DNA from: Mycolicibacterium xanthum
GTDB taxonomy: Bacteria > Actinomycetota > Actinomycetes > Mycobacteriales > Mycobacteriaceae
Direction of reading: 5' to 3'
DNA: 64,000 nt
NCBI RefSeq assembly: GCF_019710635.1
Contig: NZ_JAIFZS010000001.1
Location: 418,390-482,389 of the forward strand
Both the position numbers and the translations under genes were made by a program. The notes under the pieces are model-generated. The model did no database searches and was not told where the DNA came from. It worked only from the letters and a program-made list of their open reading frames with translations. Positions 17,829 to 28,300 of the stretch are shown here, piece after piece; the first letter of the stretch is position 1; each line of letters starts with the position of its first letter.

Positions 17829-18362
17829 GTGGCGGAGCGGTCAGCGGGATTGCCGTCGCAACGACAGGTGGTCGAACTGCTCGAGGGCGAGTTCGGGCGC
17901 GCAGGATTCGACATCGAGGACGTGGTCATCGACGCCGGCGCGCGGCCACCCCGGATCACCGTGGTGACCGACGGTGACAACGGACTGGACCTCGACTCGA
18001 TCGCCGAACTGTCCCGTACGGCATCGGCGCTGCTCGACGACCTCGACACACCCTCCTATGTCCTGGAGGTGACCTCGCCCGGGGTGGACCGGCCGCTGAC
18101 CACCGCGAAGCACTTCCGGCGCGCGCAGGGACGCCTGGTGGAGATGACGTTGTCCGACGGGTCGAGCCTGAGCGGACGGCTCGGCGGCAGCGGCGACGAC
18201 ACCGTGCGGCTGGTGGTGCGCGAAGGCGCCCGCGGTGGCCTCGCCGTCCGGGAGGTCCCGTTCGAATCGATCGCCAAAGCCGTTGTCCAGGTGGAGTTTT
18301 CGTCACCGAACCCACGCGAGCTGGAACTGGCCGGCCAGTCCGGAAAGGATGCCCGAACGTGA
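17829..18362 (+). CDS. rimP: Ribosome maturation factor RimP
   Basis: Assembly factor for the 30S subunit; 177 aa. It has the RimP N-terminal domain ([38 protein letters not shown]) and the conserved [26 protein letters not shown] segment (in part). The C-terminal Sm-like domain ends with the typical KAVVQVEF. I start at GTG 17829 because a GAGGAG lies 6-11 nt upstream. GTG 17787 would add 14 unconserved residues. The stop overlaps the nusA GTG (GTGA). Confidence 0.92.
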   Translation: MAERSAGLPSQRQVVELLEGEFGRAGFDIEDVVIDAGARPPRITVVTDGDNGLDLDSIAELSRTASALLDDLDTPSYVLEVTSPGVDRPLTTAKHFRRAQGRLVEMTLSDGSSLSGRLGGSGDDTVRLVVREGARGGLAVREVPFESIAKAVVQVEFSSPNPRELELAGQSGKDART

Positions 18363-19414
18363 ACATCGACATGGCCGCCCTGCATGCGATCGAGGCCGAC
18401 AAGGGAATCTCGGTCGACATCGTCGTCGACACAATCAAATCGGCACTGCTGACCGCGTACAAGCACACCGAAGGCCATGAGCCCGATGCCTATATCGACA
18501 TCGACCGCAAGACCGGTGTGGTCAAGGTGATCGCTCGCCAGACCGATGACGACGGCAACGTGCTGCACGAATGGGACGACACCCCTGAGGGTTTCGGGAG
18601 GATCGCGGCGACCACGGCGCGCCAGGTGATCCTGCAGCGACTGCGCGACGCCGAGAATGAGAAGAACTTCGGGGAGTTCTCGGCCCGCGAGGGCGACATC
18701 GTCGCCGGGGTCATCCAGCGCGACGCACGGGCCAACGCCCGCGGTCTGGTGGTGGTCCGAATGGGCAGCGAGACCAAGGGTTCCGAGGGGGTGATCCCGG
18801 CGGCCGAACAGGTTCCGGGGGAGCGCTACGAACACGGCGACCGGGTGCGCTGCTATGTCGTCGGCGTCACCCGGGGTGCCCGCGAACCCCTCATCACGCT
18901 GTCGCGCACGCATCCCAATCTGGTGCGCAAGCTGTTCTCGCTGGAGGTCCCCGAGATCGCCGACGGCTCGGTCGAGATCGTCGCCGTCGCCCGAGAGGCC
19001 GGCCACCGCTCCAAGATCGCCGTCGCCTCGCGCGCGCCCGGGCTCAACGCCAAGGGCGCCTGCATCGGGCCGATGGGGCAGCGGGTGCGCAACGTGATGA
19101 GCGAACTGTCCGGGGAGAAGATCGACATCATCGACTACGACGAGGACCCGGCCCGGTTCGTCGCCAACGCCTTGTCGCCCGCCAAGGTGGTGTCGGTGAC
19201 GGTGATGGACGAGGCCAACCGCGCGGCGCGGGTGATCGTGCCCGACTTCCAGTTGTCGCTGGCGATCGGCAAGGAGGGCCAGAACGCCCGGTTGGCGGCG
19301 CGGCTGACCGGATGGCGCATCGACATCCGCAGCGACGACGCGTCGAGCGATCGGCCGACGGGCCGGCCCGAGCCCAGGCCCGACGCCGCGCACGGCGCGG
19401 TGGGCGACCGCTAG
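18359..19414 (+). CDS. nusA: Transcription elongation/termination factor NusA
   Basis: Binds RNA polymerase and nascent RNA to modulate pausing, termination and antitermination of rRNA operons. Length of 351 aa is the short actinobacterial form. It has an N-terminal RNAP-binding domain ([20 protein letters not shown]), an S1 domain (about residues 115-185, [13 protein letters not shown]), and two KH domains ([46 protein letters not shown]). The acidic C-terminal repeats of proteobacterial NusA are absent, as expected. GTG start coupled to rimP. Confidence 0.95.
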   Translation: MNIDMAALHAIEADKGISVDIVVDTIKSALLTAYKHTEGHEPDAYIDIDRKTGVVKVIARQTDDDGNVLHEWDDTPEGFGRIAATTARQVILQRLRDAENEKNFGEFSAREGDIVAGVIQRDARANARGLVVVRMGSETKGSEGVIPAAEQVPGERYEHGDRVRCYVVGVTRGAREPLITLSRTHPNLVRKLFSLEVPEIADGSVEIVAVAREAGHRSKIAVASRAPGLNAKGACIGPMGQRVRNVMSELSGEKIDIIDYDEDPARFVANALSPAKVVSVTVMDEANRAARVIVPDFQLSLAIGKEGQNARLAARLTGWRIDIRSDDASSDRPTGRPEPRPDAAHGAVGDR

Positions 19415-19471
19415 GGCAGCGCGCTCGCGCGGGTTTCGGCACCGGTTTTCGTTTCGGCTCTCCGGTGACGG

Positions 19472-19477
19472 TAGACT
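19472..19477 (+). promoter_or_regulatory. -10 box TAGACT upstream of ylxR, predicted leaderless
   Basis: TAGACT is followed by 5 nt and GTG (19483), with no RBS. It offers an internal promoter for ylxR-infB independent of rimP-nusA. Confidence 0.5.
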
Positions 19478-19482
19478 CAGCT

Positions 19483-19857
19483 GTGATCCAGCGCGAGACA
19501 TCGGCTCGGATACGGAAAAGCACCCTCGACCCGTCGGGTGGACCGGTGCGGACCTGCATCGGATGCCGGAAACGAGGGCTGGCCGTCGAACTGCTTCGGA
19601 TGGTCGCTGTAGACGGCGGGAACGGCGAGATCGCCGTGACCGTTGACGCAGCGAGAAGACTGCCGGGGCGGGGTGCCTGGTTGCACCCCGATCCGGACTG
19701 TCTGGCCGCAGCGGTTCGCCGGCGGGCGTTCGGTCGAGCGTTGCGGATCACCGGTTCACCGGACATCACCGCGGTGTTGGAGCGCTTCGAAGCATCTTCG
19801 GAACGTGAGGGCGCCCGGGTAAGAGAACAGGTAGCGAAGAACATGAGCACACCGTGA
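19483..19857 (+). CDS. ylxR: YlxR family RNA-binding protein
   Basis: Small basic protein of the nusA-infB operon; 124 aa. The family core is PVRTCIGCRKRG (about residues 19-30) followed by LLRMVAVDG and the loop GRGAWLHPDPDCLAAAVRRRAFGRAL (in part). The YlxR fold binds nucleic acid; a regulatory role has been proposed for it in other bacteria. GTG 19483 is chosen because a -10 box lies just upstream and the conserved domain starts 18 residues later. infB follows after 78 nt. Confidence 0.88.
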   Translation: MIQRETSARIRKSTLDPSGGPVRTCIGCRKRGLAVELLRMVAVDGGNGEIAVTVDAARRLPGRGAWLHPDPDCLAAAVRRRAFGRALRITGSPDITAVLERFEASSEREGARVREQVAKNMSTP

Positions 19858-19935
19858 AGTCCCGATGACCATGCGTCATAGCTAACCCGAGGCGCGGCGC
19901 CTACCACCGCTGTCGCCTCCAGACGAGGAGATGTA

Positions 19936-22680
19936 GTGGCAGGTAAGGCCCGTGTGCACGAGTTGGCCAAGGAACTCGGTGTCACCAGCAAGGAAGTGCT
20001 CGCCCGACTGAGCGAACAGGGCGAATTCGTCAAATCGGCGTCGTCGACGGTGGAGGCCCCCGTCGCTCGCCGGCTTCGTGAGTCGTTCGGCGGCGGCAAA
20101 TCCGCCGAGAAGATCAAGAGCAGCGGCAACGGCGCGCCCGTGAAGCCGTCGGCGCCGGACCGCCCGCCGGTGCCCAAGCCGTCCGCGCCGCAGGTGGTCA
20201 AGCAGCCCGCGCCGCCGGCCGAGATGCCCGCGCCCCCGGCTGCGCCGCCCGCCCCGGCGGCGGCGACCCCGCCGTCGGCCGTCACCCCCGCGCCGCCGGT
20301 CAGGCCCACTCCCGGTCCGCGACCCGGCCCGACGCCGGGACCCAAGCCCGGACCCAGGCCCGCAGCGCGGACCCCGCGCGTGGGCAACAACCCGTTCTCC
20401 TCGCAGCAGCCCGTCGAGCGGGCCATGCCCAGGCCTCAGGGCCCGGGGGGCCCCCGCCCCGGCCCCGGCGCCGGCGGACCCCGCCCCGGCGGCGGACCGC
20501 GCCCGGGTGCCACCCCGGGAAGCATGCCGCCGCGCCCGCAGGGCGCGCGCCCGGGTCCCGGGGGTGGCACCCGTACCGGTGGGCCGCGGCCGGGCAGCGG
20601 ACCCCGTCCCGGTCCCGGTGGCGGCGGTCGTCCCGGTGGGGGCGGCGGTAACTACCGTGGCGGTGGCGGCGCCGGAGCCGGTGCCGCCGGCGGTGGCGGC
20701 GCTCCCGGAGGTTTCCGGGGCCGTCCCGGCGGTGGTGGCGGCCGTCCCGGCCAGCGCGGTGGTGCGGCCGGTGCGTTCGGTCGTCCCGGTGGCGCGCCCA
20801 AGCGCGGTCGCAAGTCGAAGCGGGCGAAACGCGCCGAGTACGAGAACATGCAGGCGCCGGTCGTCGGTGGGGTGCGGTTGCCGAAGGGCAACGGCGAGAC
20901 CATCCGGCTGGCCCGCGGGGCATCGCTGAGCGACTTCGCCGAGAAGATCGACGCCAACCCGGCATCGCTGGTGCAGGCGCTGTTCAACCTCGGTGAGATG
21001 GTCACCGCCACCCAGTCGGTCGGCGACGAGACCCTCGAGCTGCTCGGCAGCGAGATGAACTACGTCGTGCAGGTCGTCTCGCCCGAGGACGAGGACCGCG
21101 AGCTGCTGGAGTCCTTCGACCTTTCCTACGGCGAGGACGAGGGCGGCGAGGAAGACCTCGAGCAGCGCCCGCCGGTGGTCACCGTCATGGGTCACGTCGA
21201 CCACGGCAAGACCCGACTGCTGGACACCATCCGGCAGGCCAACGTCCGCGAGGGCGAGGCCGGTGGAATCACCCAGCACATCGGCGCCTACCAGGTGGCC
21301 GTCGACCACGACGGCGACGAGCGCCTGGTCACCTTCATCGACACCCCGGGTCACGAGGCGTTCACCGCCATGCGTGCCCGCGGCGCGAAGGCCACCGACA
21401 TCGCGATCCTGGTGGTCGCCGCCGACGACGGCGTGATGCCGCAGACGGTGGAGGCGGTCAACCACGCCCAGGCCGCCGACGTGCCGATCGTGGTGGCGGT
21501 CAACAAGATCGACAAGGAGGGTGCCGACCCGGCCAAGATCCGTGGTCAGCTCACCGAATACGGTCTGATCCCCGAGGAGTACGGCGGCGACACCATGTTC
21601 GTCGACATCTCGGCCAAGCAGGGCACCAACATCGAACAGCTGCTGGAGGCGGTCGTGCTGACCGCGGACGCGGCGCTGGACCTGCGGGCCAACCCCGACA
21701 TGGAGGCCCAGGGCGTGGCGATCGAGGCACACCTGGACCGTGGCCGCGGCCCGGTGGCCACCGTGCTGATCCAGCGCGGCACGCTGCGGGTCGGCGACTC
21801 GGTGGTCGCCGGCGACGCGTACGGCCGCGTCCGCCGCATGGTCGACGAGCACGGCGAGGACGTCGACGAGGCGCTGCCGTCACGGCCGGTGCAGGTCATC
21901 GGCTTCACGTCGGTGCCGGGTGCCGGTGACAACTTCCTGGTCGTCGACGAGGACCGCATCGCCCGCCAGATCGCCGACCGGCGCAGCGCGCGCAAGCGCA
22001 ACGCCATGGCGGCCCGGGCCCGCAAGCGGATCAGCCTGGAGGACCTGGATTCGGCGCTGAAGGAGACCAGCCAGCTCAACCTGATCCTCAAGGGCGACAA
22101 CGCCGGTACGGTCGAGGCGCTCGAAGAGGCCCTGCTGGGTATCCAGGTCGACGACGAGGTCGAGCTGCGCGTCATCGACCGCGGGGTCGGCGGTGTCACC
22201 GAGACCAACGTCAACCTGGCGTCGGCCTCGGATGCGATCATCATCGGCTTCAACGTGCGTGCCGAGGGCAAGGCCACCGAGCTCGCCAACCGCGAGGGTG
22301 TGGAGATCCGCTACTACTCGGTGATCTACCAGGCCATCGACGAGATCGAGGCGGCGCTCAAGGGCATGCTCAAGCCGGTCTACGAGGAGAAGGAGCTCGG
22401 CCGCGCCGAGATCCGGGCGATCTTCCGGTCGTCGAAGGTCGGCAACATCGCCGGCTGCCTGGTCACCTCGGGCATCATCCGCCGCAACGCCAAGGCGCGG
22501 CTGCTGCGCGACAACGTGGTCGTCTCGGAGAACCTCACGGTGTCCTCGCTGCGACGCGAGAAAGACGATGTCACCGAGGTCCGCGACGGCTACGAGTGCG
22601 GTCTGACGCTCACCTACTCCGACATCAAGGAAGGCGACGTCATCGAGACCTACGAACTGGTCGAGAAGGAACGCGGCTAG
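19936..22680 (+). CDS. infB: Translation initiation factor IF-2
   Basis: GTPase that places fMet-tRNA on the 30S subunit and promotes subunit joining; 914 aa. The N-terminal IF2N domain ([21 protein letters not shown]) is followed by a low-complexity, Pro/Gly/Arg-rich region (about residues 70-290) with alternating PGP-R/K and GGGG stretches, and a second IF2N module. The G domain begins [16 protein letters not shown] (about 413-428) with [15 protein letters not shown] (about 474-488) and NKID. The C-terminal domains carry [14 protein letters not shown] and [16 protein letters not shown]. The GTG start follows GACGAGGAG. The stop is directly followed by the 33-bp repeat array. Confidence 0.96.
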   Translation: MAGKARVHELAKELGVTSKEVLARLSEQGEFVKSASSTVEAPVARRLRESFGGGKSAEKIKSSGNGAPVKPSAPDRPPVPKPSAPQVVKQPAPPAEMPAPPAAPPAPAAATPPSAVTPAPPVRPTPGPRPGPTPGPKPGPRPAARTPRVGNNPFSSQQPVERAMPRPQGPGGPRPGPGAGGPRPGGGPRPGATPGSMPPRPQGARPGPGGGTRTGGPRPGSGPRPGPGGGGRPGGGGGNYRGGGGAGAGAAGGGGAPGGFRGRPGGGGGRPGQRGGAAGAFGRPGGAPKRGRKSKRAKRAEYENMQAPVVGGVRLPKGNGETIRLARGASLSDFAEKIDANPASLVQALFNLGEMVTATQSVGDETLELLGSEMNYVVQVVSPEDEDRELLESFDLSYGEDEGGEEDLEQRPPVVTVMGHVDHGKTRLLDTIRQANVREGEAGGITQHIGAYQVAVDHDGDERLVTFIDTPGHEAFTAMRARGAKATDIAILVVAADDGVMPQTVEAVNHAQAADVPIVVAVNKIDKEGADPAKIRGQLTEYGLIPEEYGGDTMFVDISAKQGTNIEQLLEAVVLTADAALDLRANPDMEAQGVAIEAHLDRGRGPVATVLIQRGTLRVGDSVVAGDAYGRVRRMVDEHGEDVDEALPSRPVQVIGFTSVPGAGDNFLVVDEDRIARQIADRRSARKRNAMAARARKRISLEDLDSALKETSQLNLILKGDNAGTVEALEEALLGIQVDDEVELRVIDRGVGGVTETNVNLASASDAIIIGFNVRAEGKATELANREGVEIRYYSVIYQAIDEIEAALKGMLKPVYEEKELGRAEIRAIFRSSKVGNIAGCLVTSGIIRRNAKARLLRDNVVVSENLTVSSLRREKDDVTEVRDGYECGLTLTYSDIKEGDVIETYELVEKERG

Positions 22681-22682
22681 TG

Positions 22683-22944
22683 ATGAGCGCTTGCGCGAAG
22701 AACCGCGAACTCAGGATGAGCGCGTGCGCGACGAACCGCGACCTCAGGATGAGCGCTTGCGCGACGACCCGCGAACTCCGGATGAGCGCGTGCGCGACGA
22801 ACCGCGACCTCAGGATGAGCGCTTGCGCGACGACCCGCGAACTCCGGATGAGCGCGTGCGCGACGAACCGCGACCTCAGGATGAGCGCTTGCGCGACGAA
22901 CCGCGAACTCAGGATGAGCGCTTGCGCGACGAACAGGGGGCACG
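22683..22944 (+). repeat. 33-bp tandem repeat array, eight units, between infB and rbfA
   Basis: Units begin with ATGAGCGC at 22683, 22716, 22749, 22782, 22815, 22848, 22881 and 22914; the last runs into the rbfA GTG. Units alternate in sequence (…GCGCTTGCG… and …GCGCGTGCG…), giving a 66-bp higher-order period. Because 33 is divisible by 3, an 89-codon ORF stays open through all copies (22683-22952), repeating the 11-mer [11 protein letters not shown] and overlapping the rbfA start by 8 nt. The peptide start MSACAK matches the mini-ORFs before cbiO. Each unit starts with an ATG. Confidence 0.92.
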
Positions 22945-24442
<1,498 letters not shown>

Positions 24443-24450
24443 CCCTGGTC

Positions 24451-25770
24451 TTGACTGACCCGTTGGAGCCGGCGACCAGCCGGCGGATCGCCGCGCTGGC
24501 GTTCCCGGCGCTCGGTGTGCTGGCCGCCGAGCCCATCTATCTGCTGTTCGACCTGGCCGTGGTCGGTCGGCTCGGTGCGCTGAGCCTGGCCGGCCTGGCG
24601 ATCGGCGCGCTGATCATGGGGGTGTTGAGCTCCCAGCTGACGTTCCTGTCCTACGGCACCACTGCGCGGGCCGCGCGCTTCTACGGCGCCGGGGACCGGC
24701 CCGCCGCCGTCGCGGAGGGGGTCCAGGCCACCTGGCTGGCGCTGGGGATCGGCGCCACCATCGTGGTGGTGGTCCAGGCCACGGCGGTGCCGCTGGTCTC
24801 CGTGCTGGCCGCGGGCGGCGACATCACCGAGACGGCGTTGCCGTGGGTGCGGATCGCCAGCCTGGCGGTGCCCGCGATCCTGGTGGCCGCCGCCGGCAAC
24901 GGGTGGATGCGCGGCGTGCAGGACATCGTGCGGCCGCTGCGCTATGTGGTGTTCGGTTTCGCGGTGTCCGCGGTGCTGTGCCCGGTGCTGGTGTTCGGTT
25001 GGCTCGGCGCTCCCCGGCTCGAGCTGGCCGGCTCCGCGGTGGCCAATGTGGTGGGTCAGTGGCTGGCCGCGGGGCTGTTCTTCCGCGCGTTGGTCGTCGA
25101 GCGGGTGGGCCTGCGGTTGCAGCCCGCGGTGCTGCGCGCCCAGGTGGTGATGGGCCGGGACCTGGTGCTGCGCACGATGGCCTTCCAGGCCTGCTTCGTC
25201 TCCGCCGGTGCGGTGGCCGCCAGATTCGGCGCCGCGGCGGTGGCCGCTCACCAGGTGGTGCTGCAGCTGTGGAGTTTCCTTGCGCTGGTGCTCGATTCGT
25301 TGGCGATCGCCGCGCAGGCCCTGGTCGGCGCGGCGCTGGGCGCCGGACAGATCGAGCACGCGAAGTCGGTGGCGTGGCGGGTGACGATCTTCTCGACCGT
25401 GGCCGCCGCCGTGCTGGCCGCGGTCTTCGCGCTCGGCTCGTCGGTGCTGCCGGGCATCTTCACCGACGACCGGTCGGTGCTCGACGAGATGGGGGTGCCG
25501 TGGTGGTTCCTGGTCGCCCAGCTGCCGGTCGCGGGGGTGGTCTTCGCGCTCGACGGGGTGCTGCTGGGCGCCGGCGATGCGACGTTCATGCGCAATGCGA
25601 CGCTGATCAGCGCGCTGGTCGGGTTCCTGCCGTTGATCTGGCTGTCGTTGGCGTTCGGCTGGGGGCTGCTGGGTATCTGGTCGGGGCTGAGCACGTTCAT
25701 GGTGCTGCGGCTGCTGTTCGTGGGCTGGCGCGCGTTCTCCGGGCGCTGGCTGATACCCGGCTCCTCCTGA
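24451..25770 (+). CDS. dinF: MATE family efflux transporter (DinF type)
   Basis: Multidrug and toxin extrusion transporter; about 439 aa with 12 predicted membrane helices. The family N-terminus is visible (SRRIAALAFPALGVLAAEPIYLLFDLAVVGRLG, in part), as are the internal repeats (GWMRGVQDIVRPL and DGVLLGAGDATFMRNA), a pattern of MATE half-repeats. The rare TTG start at 24451, 8 nt after the nrnA stop, is chosen as the first codon before conserved sequence. M. tuberculosis has dinF in the same place. Substrate is unknown. Confidence 0.85.
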   Translation: MTDPLEPATSRRIAALAFPALGVLAAEPIYLLFDLAVVGRLGALSLAGLAIGALIMGVLSSQLTFLSYGTTARAARFYGAGDRPAAVAEGVQATWLALGIGATIVVVVQATAVPLVSVLAAGGDITETALPWVRIASLAVPAILVAAAGNGWMRGVQDIVRPLRYVVFGFAVSAVLCPVLVFGWLGAPRLELAGSAVANVVGQWLAAGLFFRALVVERVGLRLQPAVLRAQVVMGRDLVLRTMAFQACFVSAGAVAARFGAAAVAAHQVVLQLWSFLALVLDSLAIAAQALVGAALGAGQIEHAKSVAWRVTIFSTVAAAVLAAVFALGSSVLPGIFTDDRSVLDEMGVPWWFLVAQLPVAGVVFALDGVLLGAGDATFMRNATLISALVGFLPLIWLSLAFGWGLLGIWSGLSTFMVLRLLFVGWRAFSGRWLIPGSS

Positions 25771-25776
25771 CGTTCG

Positions 25777-25809
25777 GCGAGCGGGCGTGTCTGTACGCTC
25801 CCGCTCCGC
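25777..25809. terminator. Stem-loop between convergent dinF and methyltransferase, within a dispersed repeat
   Basis: GCGAGCGGG (25777-25785) can pair with CCCGCTCCGC (25800-25809) with one bulged base, leaving a 14-nt loop. It sits in the 66-nt gap between two convergent stops. The stretch is also one of three copies of the intergenic element seen at 8929-8962 and 26537-26571. Confidence 0.5.
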
Positions 25810-25836
25810 GAGTCGCGTACCGATCGGCGCGCTCGA

Positions 25837-26460
25837 TCAGGGCCGGCGAGCGCTCACCGTCCACACCCGACGTCGTCCGGCCCGGTGTGCGTCCACCACC
25901 ACGTCGTCGAAACCGGCCGAACGGCACAGTGCGGCAAAGGATTCCGCCTGTCGCCCGGTCCAGCCGTGGCTGGCGAACCCGGTCGCACCCTCCTCGACCT
26001 GCCGTTCCACTGCGAGCAACCGGCCGCCCGGCGTGAGCACCCGGTGGATCTCGGTGAGCGCGGCCTCGACGTCGCGCCAGTGGTGCACCGTCGCCAGCGC
26101 CCACACCAGCGTGGCCGCACCTTCGTCGACCGGAACGGCTTCGGCGCTGCCCTCGGCCCAGCGGGCCTGCCCGCCCCGGGTGACCGCTCGCGCCACCCGA
26201 AGCATGGTCGGGGACGGATCGACCCCGGTGGCCCGTGCGCCGCGACTGGTCGCTGTGCGCACGGCGTTGCCCGGTCCGCAGCCGATGTCGACGACGTGGT
26301 CGGCGTCCGACACCTGGGTCAGGTCGGCGGCCAGTCGGGCGCTGTCACGGCCGACGAGAAGGAAGACTGCCGCGCACAGCATGCCGGTGATGCCGGCGAA
26401 GCCCGGGTGATCGGCGTGGTGGTTGACCGTCGTCGGGTCCGGTTCACTCATGGCGTCCAC
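25837..26460 (-). CDS. Class I SAM-dependent methyltransferase
   Basis: A 207-aa Rossmann methyltransferase. Motif I is VVDIGCGPGNAVRTA (about residues 52-66), motif II ATGVDPSPTMLRVAR, and post-II AEGSAEAVPVDEGAATLVWALATVHHWRDVE (in part) with the UbiE/Coq5-like LxPGGRLLAVERQ. The acceptor is not recognisable. It stands alone on the minus strand between convergent dinF and the echA region. Start ATG 26460 (MDAMSEPDPTTV); MSEPDP three codons later is an alternative. Confidence 0.82.
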   Translation of the reverse strand: MDAMSEPDPTTVNHHADHPGFAGITGMLCAAVFLLVGRDSARLAADLTQVSDADHVVDIGCGPGNAVRTATSRGARATGVDPSPTMLRVARAVTRGGQARWAEGSAEAVPVDEGAATLVWALATVHHWRDVEAALTEIHRVLTPGGRLLAVERQVEEGATGFASHGWTGRQAESFAALCRSAGFDDVVVDAHRAGRRRVWTVSARRP

Positions 26461-26536
26461 CTTGCCGTCTCAGGCCGCGCTGAAGTCAAGGGCTGCGCTG
26501 GAACCCATGTGTGTCGAGGCGGCGCGCTGACCGTTG

Positions 26537-26571
26537 GCGAGCGCGCGGTGTTGCACGCGACACGCGGAGCG
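26537..26571 (+). repeat. Dispersed intergenic element copy (GCGAGCGCGCG ... CGACACGCGG)
   Basis: This copy matches 25777-25810 and the reverse complement of 8929-8962 over about 34 nt: GCGAGCG, a GT(C/G)T core, then CGACACGC. It is located in the roughly 175-nt gap downstream of the crotonase gene, which otherwise contains only the hairpin repeat at 26605. Confidence 0.5.
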
Positions 26572-26604
26572 GGAGCGGGCAAACACGCGCCCTCGCGGCA
26601 CAAA

Positions 26605-26658
26605 GCCTATGGCCGCACCTGCGTGCGGCTTCTGCCTATGGCCGCACCTGCGTGCGGC
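26605..26658. repeat. 29-bp direct duplication with hairpin covering the echA stop codon
   Basis: GCCTATGGCCGCACCTGCGT followed by GCGGC occurs at 26605-26629 and again at 26634-26658. Each copy contains a GCCGCA/TGCGGC hairpin with a 6-nt loop and, on the minus strand, a TAG. The copy at 26634 encodes the true end of the crotonase gene (RTQVRP stop). The other lies just downstream and could act as a tandem terminator. Confidence 0.8.
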
Positions 26659-27409
26659 CGCGTTCCATGACGCCGCTGCGGCTCGCGGCGATGTCGTCGC
26701 CCGTCGTGGTGCTCATCCAGTCCCGCGCCGAGGCGGCCTCCAGCCACAGCGCCGAGCTGTTCTGCGACTCGTCGATGAGGTGGTAGGACGCCATCAGCGC
26801 GCGCACCGCCTTCTGGTTGTTACCGACGATCGAGGTCGCCACCTGCCGGGCGGTGATGAGCAGCTCGGAGTGCGGCACCACCTGGGTGGCCAACCCGCAG
26901 CGCAGGGCCTCCTCGGCCGACAGGTAGTCGCCGGTCATGCTCATCCGCCTGGCCATCCCGACGCCCACCTTCTGCGGCAGCCGAACCGACAACCCCCAGG
27001 TCGGCAACAGCCCGACCCTGGCGTGGGTGTCGGCGAAGCGGGCCTCCTCGGAGGCGATCAGGATGTCGCAGTACAGCGCGATCTCGAGGCCACCGGTGAC
27101 CGCTGCGCCGTTGATCGCGCCGATCACCGGCTTGCTCATCGGCGGCCACTTCGGCGAGATGTCGGGCAGCTCGGTGGTGTCGCCGAGCTCCTTGAGGTCG
27201 AGTCCGGCGCAGAACACCGGGTCGGCGCCGGTGAGAATGACGACGTCGACGTCGTCGTCGGCCTGAGCCTGGCGCAGCGCGCCAAACAGCCGGCCGCGCA
27301 GCGCCGAGGACAGCGCATTGCGCGACTGCGGCCGGTTCAAGGTCAGGGTGCGGATCCGATCGGTGGTGTCGACCAGCAGGACGTCGGCGTCGAGGGCGGA
27401 GTCGGTCAT
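26636..27409 (-). CDS. Enoyl-CoA hydratase/isomerase (crotonase family, EchA16-like)
   Basis: A 257-aa single-domain crotonase. It starts MTDSALDADVLLVDTTDRIRTLTLNRPQSRNALS (in part) at ATG 27409. The oxyanion-hole segments are DPVFCAGLDLKEL (about residues 64-76) and INGAAVTGGLEIALYCD (about 99-115). A Glu in FADTHARVGLLPTWGLSVRLPQKVG (about 127-151, in part) occupies the region that carries a catalytic acid in active hydratases. By order it corresponds to echA16 in M. tuberculosis. The physiological substrate is unknown. It is divergent from the DUF2277 gene. Confidence 0.85.
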   Translation of the reverse strand: MTDSALDADVLLVDTTDRIRTLTLNRPQSRNALSSALRGRLFGALRQAQADDDVDVVILTGADPVFCAGLDLKELGDTTELPDISPKWPPMSKPVIGAINGAAVTGGLEIALYCDILIASEEARFADTHARVGLLPTWGLSVRLPQKVGVGMARRMSMTGDYLSAEEALRCGLATQVVPHSELLITARQVATSIVGNNQKAVRALMASYHLIDESQNSSALWLEAASARDWMSTTTGDDIAASRSGVMERGRTQVRP

Positions 27410-27441
27410 CCGCTCACCGTATCTGCCAGTCGGCGCGCGCC

Positions 27442-27447
27442 TATCGT
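27442..27447 (+). promoter_or_regulatory. -10 box TATCGT for the DUF2277-DUF1802 pair, predicted leaderless
   Basis: TATCGT, 7 nt, then ATG (27455), no RBS, in the 45-nt divergent gap with the crotonase gene. Confidence 0.5.
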
Positions 27448-27454
27448 GGAGTCC

Positions 27455-27721
27455 ATGTGCCGAAACATCACCGAGCTGCGGGGCCTGGAGCCGGCCGCCA
27501 CGCCCGAGGAGATCGAGGCCGCCGCCCGCCAGTACATCCGCAAGGTCAGCGGGATCACCCGGCCCTCCGGTGCCAACCTCGAGGCGTTCGACGCGGCCGT
27601 CGCCGAGGTCACCGCGACCACCGAACGGCTGCTCGCCGGGCTGCAACCGCGCCGGCAGCCACCGAAAACCGTTCCGCCGCTGCGTCGTCCGGAGGTGCGC
27701 GCCAGGCTGGGGCTGCGATGA
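27455..27721 (+). CDS. DUF2277 family protein
   Basis: An 88-aa cytosolic protein. The N-terminus MCRNITELRGLEPAATPEEI and the following AARQYIRKVSGITRPSGANL with EAFDAAV are the conserved DUF2277 core. The second half is a basic, Pro-rich tail. The family has no known function. ATG 27455 directly follows a -10 box. The stop overlaps the start of the DUF1802 gene (ATGA), so the two are coupled. Confidence 0.85.
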   Translation: MCRNITELRGLEPAATPEEIEAAARQYIRKVSGITRPSGANLEAFDAAVAEVTATTERLLAGLQPRRQPPKTVPPLRRPEVRARLGLR

Positions 27722-28287
27722 CCGCAACGCTGACGCAGCCCGCGCTCAAGGAGTGGAGCGCGGCGGTGCACGCACTGCTCGACGGCAGGCAGACGGTGCT
27801 GCTGCGCAAGGGCGGGATACACGAGAAGCGCTTCGAGGTGGCGGCGTCGCGGTTCCTGCTGTTCCCGACGGTCGCGCACGGTCACGCGCAACGGGTGCGC
27901 CCCGAACACCGCGACCTGTTGGAGGCATCCGCGGCCGACAGTACCGACGACGAGGTGGTGCTGCGCGCCGGGGCCACGGTTGTCGCGGCTGTCGAGGTGA
28001 TGCGCCCCGAGGCGCTGCCCGACCTGGCGCCGTTGCACATCTGGACCGATGAATCGGTGCGGACCGACCGGCTCGATTTCCGTCCCCGTCACCGTCTCAC
28101 CGCGTTGGTGGTCTCGGCGGCACCGCTGGTCGAGCCGGTGCGGTTGACGCGCACCCCCGACTTCCGGGGTTGCGCGAGCTGGGTCCAGGTACCGGTGCAC
28201 CCGCGGTGGGCCGCTCCTGTGCACGACGACGCGACGCTCCGCGGGGTCGCCGAGCGGCTGAGCCGCTCAGTGGGTGAGAGCGGCTGA
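27718..28287 (+). CDS. DUF1802 family protein
   Basis: A 189-aa protein of the DUF1802 family. It begins with TLTQPALKEWSAAVHALLDG and QTVLLRKGGIHEKRFEV, a pattern seen in this family (WxxAxxAL...LRKGGIxE). No catalytic motif is recognisable and function is unknown. ATG 27718 overlaps the DUF2277 stop. The C-terminus (ERLSRSVGESG) is encoded by a duplicated palindromic 26-bp unit, so the last residues are repeat-derived. Confidence 0.8.
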   Translation: MTATLTQPALKEWSAAVHALLDGRQTVLLRKGGIHEKRFEVAASRFLLFPTVAHGHAQRVRPEHRDLLEASAADSTDDEVVLRAGATVVAAVEVMRPEALPDLAPLHIWTDESVRTDRLDFRPRHRLTALVVSAAPLVEPVRLTRTPDFRGCASWVQVPVHPRWAAPVHDDATLRGVAERLSRSVGESG

Positions 28288-28300
28288 GCCGCTCAGTGGG
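28252..28300. repeat. Duplicated 26-bp palindromic unit at the convergent ends of DUF1802 and CocE-type genes
   Basis: GAGCGGCTGAGCCGCTC plus AGTGGG occurs at 28252-28274 and 28278-28300. Each copy is a perfect palindrome of 8-bp arms around one base. The DUF1802 stop (28285-28287) and the stop of the opposing hydrolase (28293-28295) lie in the second copy. The likely role is bidirectional termination. Confidence 0.8.

Noticed and set aside
22683..22944. CRISPR-like array
   Set aside because: The units are directly adjacent with no unique spacers and no cas genes are present; it is a tandem repeat.
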